64,000 nt of DNA. Origin: Anaerohalosphaeraceae bacterium. Its GTDB lineage: Bacteria > Planctomycetota > Phycisphaerae > Sedimentisphaerales > Anaerohalosphaeraceae. Below the pieces are notes generated by a model. It made no database searches. It saw only the letters and a program-made list of their open reading frames with translations, and was not told the origin of the DNA. Positions 9,463-17,582 of the stretch are shown here, in pieces. The stretch is from the NCBI GenBank assembly GCA_035378985.1, contig DAOSUR010000003.1, forward strand, positions 136,010 to 200,009, written 5' to 3'. The translations under genes and the position numbers were made by a program. Numbering within the stretch: the first letter of the stretch is position 1; each line of letters begins with the position of its first letter.

Positions 9463-10851
9463 ATGATTCAGCCGGAGCGGATTCGAACCCTGAACCGCCG
9501 CCAGGCCCTGAGCAGGGAATACGTTCTGTATTGGATGCAAAGCGCTCAGCGGGCCGTGTGCAATCATGCCCTCGAATACGCCGTCCGCTGTGCCAATGAA
9601 CGGCAAAAACCGCTTTTGGCAGCTTTCGGGCTGACGCCTGCTTATCCGAATGCCAACCTGCGTCATTATATCTTTATGCTTGAGGGTCTTCAGGAAGCTC
9701 AGACATCACTGGCACGCCGGGACATTCAGCTGACCATCCAACTCGGCGAACCCGCGTACGTTATTTCCAACCTTGCCGCCCGAGCGGATTTGGTGATTAC
9801 AGACGAAGGATACCTGCACATTCAGCGTCAATGGCGCCATACCGTCGCGGAAAAAATCGACTGCCCATTGTATGAAATCACATCCAACCTGATTGTTCCC
9901 GTGGAAACGGCCTCCGAAAAGGAAAATTATTCCGCCGGCACGCTTCGTCCCCGAATTCATCGTCAGCTGGAACGATTTCTCATTCCGCTGCACGAGACAC
10001 GACCGCATCGGTCATCGCTTTCGCTGCAGGTAAAAAGCATCCAAATTGACAATCCTCTTAAACTGGCCCGCTCGCTGGGCATCGACAGTTCCGTTCCGCC
10101 TTCTCCTTTCTTCCGAGGCGGTTATCAGCAGGCCCGTCGGCATCTGATTCAGTTCCTCCAGACCAAACTGACCGATTATGACAAAGCCCGAAACAATCCC
10201 GTCCTCGACGGCCAGTCCAACCTGAGCCCTTATCTGCACTTCGGTCAGATTTCTCCGCTGGAAATCGCTCTGGCCGCCCGAGAAGCTGACGAGAAAGCCG
10301 CCGTCCCCTTCCTCGAAGAACTCATCGTCCGGAGGGAATTGAGTCATAACTTCGTTTACTACAACCCGAATTATGACCGATTTGAAGCCCTGCCTCATTG
10401 GGCTCAGCGAACCTTGCGGTACCATAGCCGCGACAAACGACCAGCCCTCTACACTCCTGAACAGATGGAGACGGCCTCCACAGCCGACCCGTACTGGAAC
10501 GCCGCCCAAATGGAAATGGTTCTGACCGGGAAAATGCACGGGTATATGCGAATGTACTGGGGCAAGAAGGTTCTCGAATGGACCCGCCGACCTGAAGAGG
10601 CTCTTCGAATACTCATCGCCCTCAATGACAAGTATGAACTGGACGGACGAGACCCCAACGGATACGCCGGGATTGCCTGGTGCTTGGGCAAACATGATCG
10701 CCCCTGGAAAGAGCGTCCCGTCTTCGGTCAGGTCCGCTATATGAATGCCGCGGGGCTCCGACACAAATTCAAGGCCGATCTTTATGTGCAGAAAATCCGC
10801 CGTCTGCAGGAAGACTTGAAACAGCCTGCGGCCTTTCGGCAGATTACTTGA
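9463..10851 (+). CDS. phr: Class II deoxyribodipyrimidine (CPD) photolyase
   Basis: Light-dependent repair enzyme for cyclobutane pyrimidine dimers, 462 residues. Class II features include RELSHNFVYYNP, WNAAQMEMVLTGKMHGYMRM and the C-terminal DGRDPNGYAGIAWCLGKHDRPW, the FAD-binding and active-site region. The N-terminal half is the Rossmann antenna domain (YVLYWMQSAQRAVCNHAL). The start lies 1 base after the glnS stop. The 3' end overlaps the convergent membrane-protein gene by 8 bases. Confidence 0.95.
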   Translation: MIQPERIRTLNRRQALSREYVLYWMQSAQRAVCNHALEYAVRCANERQKPLLAAFGLTPAYPNANLRHYIFMLEGLQEAQTSLARRDIQLTIQLGEPAYVISNLAARADLVITDEGYLHIQRQWRHTVAEKIDCPLYEITSNLIVPVETASEKENYSAGTLRPRIHRQLERFLIPLHETRPHRSSLSLQVKSIQIDNPLKLARSLGIDSSVPPSPFFRGGYQQARRHLIQFLQTKLTDYDKARNNPVLDGQSNLSPYLHFGQISPLEIALAAREADEKAAVPFLEELIVRRELSHNFVYYNPNYDRFEALPHWAQRTLRYHSRDKRPALYTPEQMETASTADPYWNAAQMEMVLTGKMHGYMRMYWGKKVLEWTRRPEEALRILIALNDKYELDGRDPNGYAGIAWCLGKHDRPWKERPVFGQVRYMNAAGLRHKFKADLYVQKIRRLQEDLKQPAAFRQIT

Positions 10852-11536
10852 TGTCCCATTTCGAAGAATGCTGGATGAATTTGTGCTGAATAAACATTCC
10901 AATCAGCGTCGGCACAATAATCACAGTCGGAAGAAACCACGGATGCAGGTAAACCAAATCCTCAATATATCGAGTGGGCTGCGGCTGATTGATTTCATAT
11001 TCATGAAGAAGCGCTAAAACCCCTACCATTGTAATCAGACTGCCTCCCATACTCGTAAAGAGCATTACCGAAGCCTTCAGCAGAATAAAAGAAATCATTC
11101 CGCCCGCTACAATCCCGATAATCGCCCCCGCCCAGATATACTGCTCCGGCAGCCGGCAGGCATACCAAATCCCGCTGGTGATGATTCCTCCCGCCGCAGC
11201 TCCCAGGAAACTGACACACCATTTCATCAGCGGAACAGCCAAAAAAGCAAAAACAGCCGTTCCGGCTAATCCCCCGACTACGACATTGCCAAACCGTTCC
11301 CCCGCCATAATGCCCAAAAACATACCCAGGAGCCCGAAACAGATAACAACTAACACTCGAAAAATGCGCCATCCGTACAGCAGATAAACGATTCCAAATG
11401 AAATAGCCAGAACAGACTGAAACCAGGTCAGCGCTGTAATTTGTTCCCAGAGGAAATCCACCGTTTGGCGAACCACGCTCACATCCGCACCTGCTGAACG
11501 ATGCACCTGAGCGGCAAGAAGCAGCCAATGATCCAT
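10844..11536 (-). CDS. Multi-pass membrane protein, DUF4203/TMEM198-like
   Basis: 230 residues dominated by hydrophobic segments: I count about seven, for example VLAISFGIVYLLYGW, VVICFGLLGMFLGIMAG and FLPTVIIVPTLIGMF, with small-residue-rich helices (GGLAGTAVFAFLAVP, GAAAGGIITSG). The repeated glycine-rich helices resemble the DUF4203/TM7S3-TM198 type, but I cannot confirm this. Function is unknown. It stands alone on the minus strand, convergent with the photolyase, about 155 bases from tRNA-Leu. Confidence 0.75.
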   Translation of the reverse strand: MDHWLLLAAQVHRSAGADVSVVRQTVDFLWEQITALTWFQSVLAISFGIVYLLYGWRIFRVLVVICFGLLGMFLGIMAGERFGNVVVGGLAGTAVFAFLAVPLMKWCVSFLGAAAGGIITSGIWYACRLPEQYIWAGAIIGIVAGGMISFILLKASVMLFTSMGGSLITMVGVLALLHEYEINQPQPTRYIEDLVYLHPWFLPTVIIVPTLIGMFIQHKFIQHSSKWDIK

Positions 11537-11691
11537 CTTTTCATCTCCGCAAAATATTCTCTATTTTAACATATATTTGCCCCCTACCAATGTGAATATC
11601 GGTAATCTATCAGAAAAACCCTTAAAAAAAGAGGACAAGATATGTCAAAATATATCTGGTGTACCGCAAAATACTCAGGCGAGAATCAAAA

Positions 11692-11776
11692 TGCGGATGA
11701 GAGGAGTCGAACCTCCACGAGCGCAATGCCCACAGGCACCTGAAGCCTGCGCGTCTGCCAATTCCGCCACATCCGC
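11692..11776 (-). tRNA. tRNA-Leu (anticodon CAG)
   Basis: The 85-base gene folds as a class II tRNA. The acceptor stem is GCGGATG/CATCCGC, the anticodon stem CAGGC/GCCTG encloses the loop TTCAGGT (anticodon CAG), there is a long variable arm, and the T arm is GGAGG-TTCGACT-CCTCT. The discriminator is A, as expected for Leu. CCA is not encoded. Confidence 0.95.
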
Positions 11777-11787
11777 AACAATTGCAA

Positions 11788-11816
11788 AATATAGCCGGGG
11801 TTCCCTATCCCGTCAA
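11788..11816 (-). promoter_or_regulatory. Promoter of tRNA-Leu
   Basis: Minus strand TTGACG (11811-11816), 17-base spacer, TATATT (11788-11793), ending 12 bases before the tRNA 5' end. Confidence 0.7.
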
Positions 11817-12122
11817 GAATTATTTATCAACAGTTTTTGCCGCAAACGATTCCGAAATCTGCCCTTTATCTCGTGAAAAATAGCGTTTCCCTATATAGGA
11901 ATAATCTATACTTATGTGTTTTTTTTATTTTTTCCCACAAAAAATAAATCTTCACAACTGCATTATTATCAACCACATACGCAAGTACAAAATAATTTTT
12001 TATTCTCTCTTCTTTTCTGTAAGTAAAATTTATTGTTTGGGAGGAATATACAAGATAAAAGGGTTTTATTAAGTGACCCGTGTCTGAATAGGGGGTTGAA
12101 ACTTTACGGAAAGGGTGGACAT
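11817..12122. other. AT-rich non-coding region before the [NiFe] hydrogenase genes
   Basis: About 300 bases without a convincing gene, markedly AT-rich between 11880 and 12040. A frame open from 12033 (TTG) runs into the small subunit but adds 30 residues before the Tat signal, so I read it as leader. GGGAGGAA at about 12039 looks like a ribosome-binding site but is followed by no ATG. No clear -35/-10 pair or sigma-54 site was found, although the region must hold the operon's promoter. Confidence 0.5.
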
Positions 12123-13172
12123 ATGCGATTGTCCAGACGCGATTTTCTCAAAATCGCCGGTGCAGCAGGCATCACTTCGGTTCTTCCGCTCGACCTTATC
12201 CAAAAAGCCATGGCCGGCAATGGTGACCCTCGTGTCATCTGGCTTCAGGGACAAAGCTGCAGCGGCTGCAGTGTCTCCCTGCTCAACAGCGTAAAAACAA
12301 CAACGATCGACGACATCCTCCTGAATAAAATCAACCTCGAATACCATTCCACCCTTATTGCAGCCGCAGGAGACCTGGCGATAAAGGGTGCCTTGGGGCC
12401 GCATCCGAATCTGACGGAACTGGCCGCATTTGAAAATCAGTGGTTAATGGAAGGCCCCAATCTGAAATTTGACTTTGACAAAGACGGGCGAGTGAATCTG
12501 GTTGATTTCAACGCTCTCTGCAAACAAGGTTATATCCTGGTTGTGGAAGGCTCGATTCCTGCAGAAGACGCCGCTTGCCCCGTGAAATTCTGCGACATCG
12601 GCGGGCATCTTTCTATGGAGGAGGCATTCAGTATCCTCAGCCAAAAAGCCGACAAAATCATCGCCCTCGGAACCTGTGCCTGCTACGGCGGCATCCCTCA
12701 CGCAATTCCAAATCCAACAGGGGCCAAAGGGGTATCAGACAAACTGATTGAGCTGGGATACAGTAAACCCCTCATCAATATCCCCGGCTGCCCGGCACAT
12801 CCGGACTGGTTCGTGCTGACCCTGCTGAAGGTGCTGGCCGGTCAAACCGTAACTCTCGACAGCAAAGGGCGACCAGCGGAGTTATTCGGAGACTCCAACA
12901 GCCAGAAAGTACATGCAAAATGTCTGTTTCATCCCTCCCGCTGGCCTGGAACGGAGCCGCCGCAGGCCGAAATTCTCGGCGATTACGGCTGTCTGGAAGC
13001 GCTCGGCTGCAAGGGCAAAAACACCTGGTCAAACTGCCCTGTTCTGAAATGGAACAGCGGCGGCCCAGGCCAAAACGGTGTCAATTGGTGCGTCGAAGCT
13101 CGAACTCCGTGCTGCGGCTGCGTTGAACCGGATTTTCCGGACGGAAAGACCCCCTTTATTACAGGGTCTTAA
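12123..13172 (+). CDS. [NiFe] hydrogenase small subunit, Tat-exported
   Basis: Electron-transfer subunit of a group 1 (periplasmic uptake type) [NiFe] hydrogenase, about 349 residues. The ATG at 12123 gives an N-terminal twin-arginine signal (RLSRRDFLKIAG). The proximal cluster motif CSGCS is at residues 46-49, with further cluster ligands in GTCACYGGIP, NIPGCPAHPDW, HAKCLFHP, GDYGCLEALGCKG and CCGCVEPDFPD. Residues about 83-135 carry an insertion relative to the family, with a canonical EF-hand loop (D117-D128). There is no C-terminal membrane anchor and no cytochrome b gene nearby, so the electron partner is unknown. The large subunit follows after 43 bases. Confidence 0.95.
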   Translation: MRLSRRDFLKIAGAAGITSVLPLDLIQKAMAGNGDPRVIWLQGQSCSGCSVSLLNSVKTTTIDDILLNKINLEYHSTLIAAAGDLAIKGALGPHPNLTELAAFENQWLMEGPNLKFDFDKDGRVNLVDFNALCKQGYILVVEGSIPAEDAACPVKFCDIGGHLSMEEAFSILSQKADKIIALGTCACYGGIPHAIPNPTGAKGVSDKLIELGYSKPLINIPGCPAHPDWFVLTLLKVLAGQTVTLDSKGRPAELFGDSNSQKVHAKCLFHPSRWPGTEPPQAEILGDYGCLEALGCKGKNTWSNCPVLKWNSGGPGQNGVNWCVEARTPCCGCVEPDFPDGKTPFITGS

Positions 13173-13215
13173 CCATCGGAGAAAATCAGACCCAGTAGAA
13201 CTGAGGAGATAAACA

Positions 13216-14715
13216 ATGGCGACAACCTTCACAATAGACCCCATTACACGAATTGAGGGACATTTGAAAATTGAAGTGACGGTGGATACCGTCGACAACC
13301 AGCAGCAGGTTGTCGATGCCAGGAGCTGCGGAGTGATGTTCCGAGGGTTTGAAAAAATCCTCATCAATCATGATGCATTCGACGCTCCGATTATTTCTCA
13401 GCGAATCTGCGGCGTCTGTCCGGTTTCCCACGCCATGGCAAGCTGTCTGTCCCTCGAAAATGCTTTCGGGAGCACGCCCCCGTCCAACGGACGCATCCTG
13501 AGAAATCTTGTGCTGGGCGCCAATTATATTCAGTCGCACATCCTGCATTTTTATCATCTGGCCGCCCTGGATTATATTAATACCCAGAGCATTCTGGATA
13601 TGGCCCCGTGGGCTCCAAGATTTACTACACCGGACATGCTTTCCGGTGTTCCGGCGGAAACCTTTGTCAGCCATTACGTACAAGCACTGACCATCCGCCG
13701 AAAGGCTCATCAAATGGGAGCCCTCTTCGGCGGCAAACTGCCGCATTTGGCCAGTTTCATGCCGGGCGGATGTCTGGATGTGGCTGCAACAGAGAAAATA
13801 ACGGCGTTTCGGACGCTGCTGGATGAAATTAAACAATTTATTGATACGGTTTTCATTCCTGATGTACAGGCATTGAAAGACTCATTTCCCCAGTACTCGC
13901 AAATCGGACACGGATGCGGAAAACTGCTTGCCTACGGTGTTTTTGATTTAAACGATGCGGGCACCTCAAAACTGCTCGATCGAGGCAGATACGATGGAAC
14001 CTCAATTGAACCGCTGGACCCCGCTGTCATTACAGAAGACGTCAAATACTCCTGGTTCAGCAGCCCCAGCGGTCTGAATCCTTCCGTTGGAGAAACCGAA
14101 GCCGACCGTTATAAAGAAGGTGCTTACTCCTGGACCAAAGCTCCTCGTTACAACGGGCAGGTTTATGAACTGGGTCCGCTGGCAAGGATGTGGGTAAACG
14201 GAGATTACCGAAACGGAATCTCCGTCATGGATCGTCTGATGGCACGAGCCCTCGAAGCCCAAAAAATTGCGTATGCCATGGACAGTGCCGACCACACCTC
14301 GGGCTGGCTGAACGAACTTGCCGCAGGGGCACCCTCTTATTCAAAACCAGTCATTCCGACCGTTCCAAACCCGCTGAACGGAATCGGTCTGACCGAGGCC
14401 CCGCGCGGCGCCTTAGGCCACTGATCCACCATCAGTCCATACATTCCGTCCGGAAGCACCACAGTAAAAGGAAAAATCCTGCGATATCAGGTGATTACCC
14501 CGACGTCCTGGAATGCTTCTCCGCGGGACGACCAAAACCAGCCCGGTCCTCTTGAACAGGCATTAATCGGAACGCCGGTGGCGGACATCTCGCAACCGGT
14601 AGAAATTTTGCGGGTCATTCACTCCTTTGACCCCTGTCTGGCCTGCTCTGTACACCTGCTTCGCCCGGACCAGACCAAAGCCCAAAGGGTTGTTCAGACA
14701 GGATGCTGTCTTTGA
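13216..14715 (+). CDS. [NiFe] hydrogenase large subunit, interrupted by in-frame TGA
   Basis: Catalytic subunit holding the Ni-Fe centre. The N-terminal Ni-ligand motif RICGVCPVSHAM (C65, C68) is intact. After EAPRGALGH the frame meets TGA (14422-14424, codon 403). In the family this residue is usually Trp. The same frame then continues for 96 codons with full conservation: TSWNASPRD, GTPVADISQPVEILRVIHSF and the C-terminal ligands DPCLACSVH (C474, C477), then a 19-residue tail like the peptide removed by the maturation protease. It ends at 14715, directly against the protease ATG. Read through, it has 499 residues, a normal length; stopped at TGA, it has 402 and no C-terminal Ni ligands. Options are a TGG-to-TGA point lesion or base error, recoding, or two polypeptides. 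Confidence 0.85.
14422..14424 (+). other. In-frame UGA codon in hydrogenase large subunit
   Basis: The UGA lies in the 5' arm of a perfect 6-bp hairpin (ACTGAT 14420-14425, loop CCACC, ATCAGT 14431-14436). A second small hairpin, TTCC-GTCC-GGAA (14444-14455), has its loop 23 bases past the UGA and a G as first loop base. That is within the distance allowed for bacterial SECIS elements, but the 4-bp stem is weak. TGA serves as an ordinary stop elsewhere in this window (for example glnS). Confidence 0.7.
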
Positions 14716-15183
14716 ATGGCGGAAAAACCCCGAACGTTAATTTTGGGCATCGGCAATATCCTTCTGGGCGATGAAGGAATCGGGATCCGGGTCATTGAAC
14801 ATCTGCGAAATTGTCCTCTGCCGGATTCCGTGGATATCCTGGACGGCGGCACGGCCGGTGCTGACCTGCTTGACACATTGTGCCGTTATGAGCGGGTGAT
14901 TCTGATCGATGCACTGGACGGGAATTATCCTCCGGGCACCATTGTGCAGATGACACCGGATGAACTGCGGCCGCCAACCCCTTCTGCTTTATCGCTTCAC
15001 GATTTAGACTTGCCGCAGACCCTGGCTATGGCGAAAATGCTTGGACAGGCGCCGAAAGAAGCAATCATCATAGGAATTCAGCCTGAAAGGATTGCCTGCA
15101 CGATGGAGCTCAGCCCCCGGCTGAAGCGATTGCTGCCCGATGTTGCCGAGCGCGTTTTATCGTTGGTCAATCAATTCCGCTAA
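14716..15183 (+). CDS. Hydrogenase maturation protease (HyaD/HybD family)
   Basis: Endopeptidase of 155 residues that removes the C-terminal peptide of the [NiFe] large subunit once nickel is inserted. The N-terminal GIGNILLGDEGIGIRVIEHL carries the Ni-sensing acidic residue (DEG), and VILIDALDG the second. The ATG abuts the TGA that ends the read-through large subunit, indicating translational coupling. An intact protease beside the interrupted gene argues that the full-length large subunit is, or recently was, made. Confidence 0.93.
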   Translation: MAEKPRTLILGIGNILLGDEGIGIRVIEHLRNCPLPDSVDILDGGTAGADLLDTLCRYERVILIDALDGNYPPGTIVQMTPDELRPPTPSALSLHDLDLPQTLAMAKMLGQAPKEAIIIGIQPERIACTMELSPRLKRLLPDVAERVLSLVNQFR

Positions 15184-15207
15184 TCTGACAGAAACCGGTG
15201 CCGATAT

Positions 15208-16035
15208 TCAATAAACCTGCGGAACAAAGTTTTGGTCCGTAATCGGCGGCCGCACATACCCTTTGTCCTTCTGCCGGGGCGGAAGTTTGATCGGGGGCGG
15301 CGTCAGATCCTTATACGGAATCATGCTCAGAAGATGGGCAATGCAGTTCAGACGAGCCCGCCGTTTATCGTCCGCTTCCACCACATACCATGGGGCCTGC
15401 TTGATGTCCGTATGCGCAAACATCTCATCCTTGGCCTTGGAATATTCCACCCAGCGGGCCCGAGACTCCAAATCCATGGGGCTCAGCTTCCACCGCTTGG
15501 TCGGGTCCTTCAGACGAGCCTGGAAACGCCGCTCCTGCTCTTCATCGCTGACGGAAAACCAATATTTAATCAGAATAATTCCCGAGCGAATCAGCATGCG
15601 TTCGAATTCCGGACAGGAGCGCAGAAATTCGCGGTACTCCTCCTCCGTGCAGAATCCCATTACCCGCTCTACGCCGGCCCGATTGTACCAGCTGCGGTCA
15701 AACAGAACCATTTCACCCGCCGACGGCAGATGGGCGACATACCGCTGAAAATACCACTGCGTCCTCTCTTTCTCCGTGGGCGTTCCCAAAGCCACCACGC
15801 GGCAAATGCGCGGATTCAATTTTTGTATGATTCGCTTGATGACCCCTCCCTTGCCGGCGGCATCGCGCCCTTCAAAAATGACAACAACTTTCAGGCCTTT
15901 GTGCTTAATCCATTCCTGAAGCTTGACCAGTTCAATTTGAAGTTTTTCCAGTTCCTTCTCGTAAAACTTCTTATCAAGCTTTTCCGGCTTCTCCGCAGCA
16001 GATTTTTCCCCCTTCTTTTCCCTGGCCTTACTCAT
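15208..16035 (-). CDS. ppk2: Polyphosphate kinase 2 family protein
   Basis: P-loop kinase of 275 residues that transfers phosphate between polyphosphate and nucleotides. Walker A is GRDAAGKGGVIKRI, the lid and Walker B region LFDRSWYNRAGVERVMGFC, and LSPMDLESRARWVEYSKAKDEMF is the conserved C-terminal block. The N-terminus is lysine-rich. Whether it prefers ADP, AMP or GDP cannot be read from sequence. It is convergent with the hydrogenase protease and stands alone. Confidence 0.93.
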   Translation of the reverse strand: MSKAREKKGEKSAAEKPEKLDKKFYEKELEKLQIELVKLQEWIKHKGLKVVVIFEGRDAAGKGGVIKRIIQKLNPRICRVVALGTPTEKERTQWYFQRYVAHLPSAGEMVLFDRSWYNRAGVERVMGFCTEEEYREFLRSCPEFERMLIRSGIILIKYWFSVSDEEQERRFQARLKDPTKRWKLSPMDLESRARWVEYSKAKDEMFAHTDIKQAPWYVVEADDKRRARLNCIAHLLSMIPYKDLTPPPIKLPPRQKDKGYVRPPITDQNFVPQVY

Positions 16036-16063
16036 CGTTTTCTCCTGTAAAAAACAAAGGCTA

Positions 16064-17020
16064 TTACAGGACGTACTGCGTCTTCTTCATCCTCTCCTTA
16101 TTGGTTGTTATCGTCGATTTCTTTCGCAGAGTTAACAGGGTAATTTCAGGCGGACAAAAAAACCGAACCGCTATTCCGGAAACCCCTATCCCTCTGGACG
16201 TATAGCCGAGCATGGCATCTTTTTTCCAGAAGCCCTTTGCAAATCGTCTGCTGACCGACGAACAGGTCACGGGCGGGAAACCGTTCGGCAAACAGACTTG
16301 ACCGCCATGTGTATGTCCGCAAAGACACAAATCAAACAAATATCCATCTGTTTTATTCACAATTTCCGGCGAATGTGAGAGCAGAATCTTGAAACAATCA
16401 TTCGGTATCCCGAATGAAGCGGCCTCTAAATCATCCCCTTTGTAATAATGGCAGTCATCTACGCCGGCCAGATAGAGAGCTTGACCGTCTCGCTCCAGCC
16501 GACTATGCTCATTGACGAGCATCTGAACCCCCCAATTTTCCATAATGCGGCCCATTTCATACCGGTCATGATTGCCTAAAATCCCGTAAACAGGCACATG
16601 CTTCAGAAGCGGCTCGGCGATCTTCTGCATCTGTTCAACCGCTTTTTCGGTCAGGTCATAATGAAAAGCACAGTCCCCACCCAGCACAGCTAGGTCATAA
16701 TCAAGCGGTTCCACAGCCTTCATTAAGGCCTCCGGCAGTCCCTCCAGCGGTTCGATATGAAAATCCGACAGCCACAGAATCCGCAGCCCATCAAACGCCT
16801 CCGGCAGACGGTCAGAAGCGATTTCGACCCTCTCAATCCGCAAATCGAAAAGATTTTGAAAGCCGATTTTATAAAGACCGGATACTCGAAGTCCTTTTTC
16901 TACAAGACGTTCCAGCCGCTCCATGTCCTCCCAGGTCAAGCCGGCAACGCCGGGACGACGCAGCTTATATTTTCCCGTCTTCCGCTCTATTTCCATCCGA
17001 CTTTTCGATATCGGTCCCAT
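16064..17020 (-). CDS. Calcineurin-like metallophosphoesterase (YkuE-like)
   Basis: About 318 residues. The dimetal motifs are all visible: LSDFHIEP, LGGDCAFHYD, GILGNHDR, LLSHSPE and CGHTHGGQVCLP. The arrangement matches the YkuE/YaeI branch, which acts on membrane-lipid or UDP-sugar phosphoesters, although this copy has no clear N-terminal membrane helix. The frame is open to an ATG at 17059, but the ATG at 17020 has GAGGA about 10 bases upstream and is preferred. Substrate unknown. Confidence 0.88.
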   Translation of the reverse strand: MGPISKSRMEIERKTGKYKLRRPGVAGLTWEDMERLERLVEKGLRVSGLYKIGFQNLFDLRIERVEIASDRLPEAFDGLRILWLSDFHIEPLEGLPEALMKAVEPLDYDLAVLGGDCAFHYDLTEKAVEQMQKIAEPLLKHVPVYGILGNHDRYEMGRIMENWGVQMLVNEHSRLERDGQALYLAGVDDCHYYKGDDLEAASFGIPNDCFKILLSHSPEIVNKTDGYLFDLCLCGHTHGGQVCLPNGFPPVTCSSVSRRFAKGFWKKDAMLGYTSRGIGVSGIAVRFFCPPEITLLTLRKKSTITTNKERMKKTQYVL

Positions 17021-17103
17021 GGATTTGCTGTCCTCAAAAGAGAATATAACTATCTCCATAACAAACAGTTAGGGTATTGTCATATTCTTTTTTAAAAAAT
17101 TAT

Positions 17104-17152
17104 TTGACAAAAGACGAAAATTGTATTAATACTACTAATACAATTTGTATTA
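17104..17152 (+). promoter_or_regulatory. Promoter with palindromic operator for the GntR-ABC operon
   Basis: TTGACA (17104-17109) is a strong -35. A perfect inverted repeat TTGTATTA (17121-17128) / TAATACAA (17136-17143), spaced by 7 bases, overlaps the -10 region (TTAATA about 17126). A third direct half-site TTGTATTA follows at 17145-17152. The position suggests autorepression by the GntR-type regulator encoded 17 bases further on; that is inference. Confidence 0.7.
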
Positions 17153-17169
17153 TTTGAGAGGATTCTTTC

Positions 17170-17580
17170 ATGGCCCTTTGGGTTCAAATCTCGCCTGGTT
17201 CGAAAGACCCTCTTTATGTGCAGATTGCCTCTCAAATCAGCCGGGCGATTGCTCTCGGGCATCTCCGGCCGGGCGATAAACTGCCGCCCGTGCGGAAACT
17301 GGCCGAAGAACTGGTTATCAACCCCAACACCGTCGCACGGGCTTACCTCGAGCTGGAGCAGCAGGGTTTTGTTGCCTCCAAAACCGGCTCAGGAACCTTT
17401 GTCCTCGACCCCACCCTTCAGGACGATAAAGACCTCGCTCAACTGAATCTGCTCGGTCAGCGCATCGATACGCTTATTGCCCAGGGCCTGAATCTCGGGC
17501 TGACACCGGAGAAGCTCATCGAATTCTTTGAAGGCCGAGTCCGCCGTTTTCTGTCTGAACAAAATAAAAGGAGCCCCTAA
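17170..17580 (+). CDS. GntR-family (YtrA-type) transcription regulator
   Basis: 136 residues: an N-terminal winged helix (PLYVQIASQISRAIALGHLR, then LPPVRKLAEELVINPNTVARAYLELEQQGF) and only a short C-terminal helical tail with no ligand domain. This is the YtrA subfamily, which typically sits first in operons with ABC transporters it represses. GAGAGGA precedes the ATG. The ABC ATPase start follows the stop by 2 bases. Confidence 0.92.
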   Translation: MALWVQISPGSKDPLYVQIASQISRAIALGHLRPGDKLPPVRKLAEELVINPNTVARAYLELEQQGFVASKTGSGTFVLDPTLQDDKDLAQLNLLGQRIDTLIAQGLNLGLTPEKLIEFFEGRVRRFLSEQNKRSP

Positions 17581-17582
17581 CG

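Noticed and set aside
12033..12122. N-terminal extension of the hydrogenase small subunit from a TTG at 12033
   Set aside because: It would place 30 residues before a complete Tat signal; the ATG at 12123 starts the signal peptide properly.
14444..14455. Hairpin TTCC-GTCC-GGAA as a bacterial SECIS element
   Set aside because: Distance from the UGA and the loop G fit, but a 4-bp stem with no extension is too weak to call; kept only as a test target.
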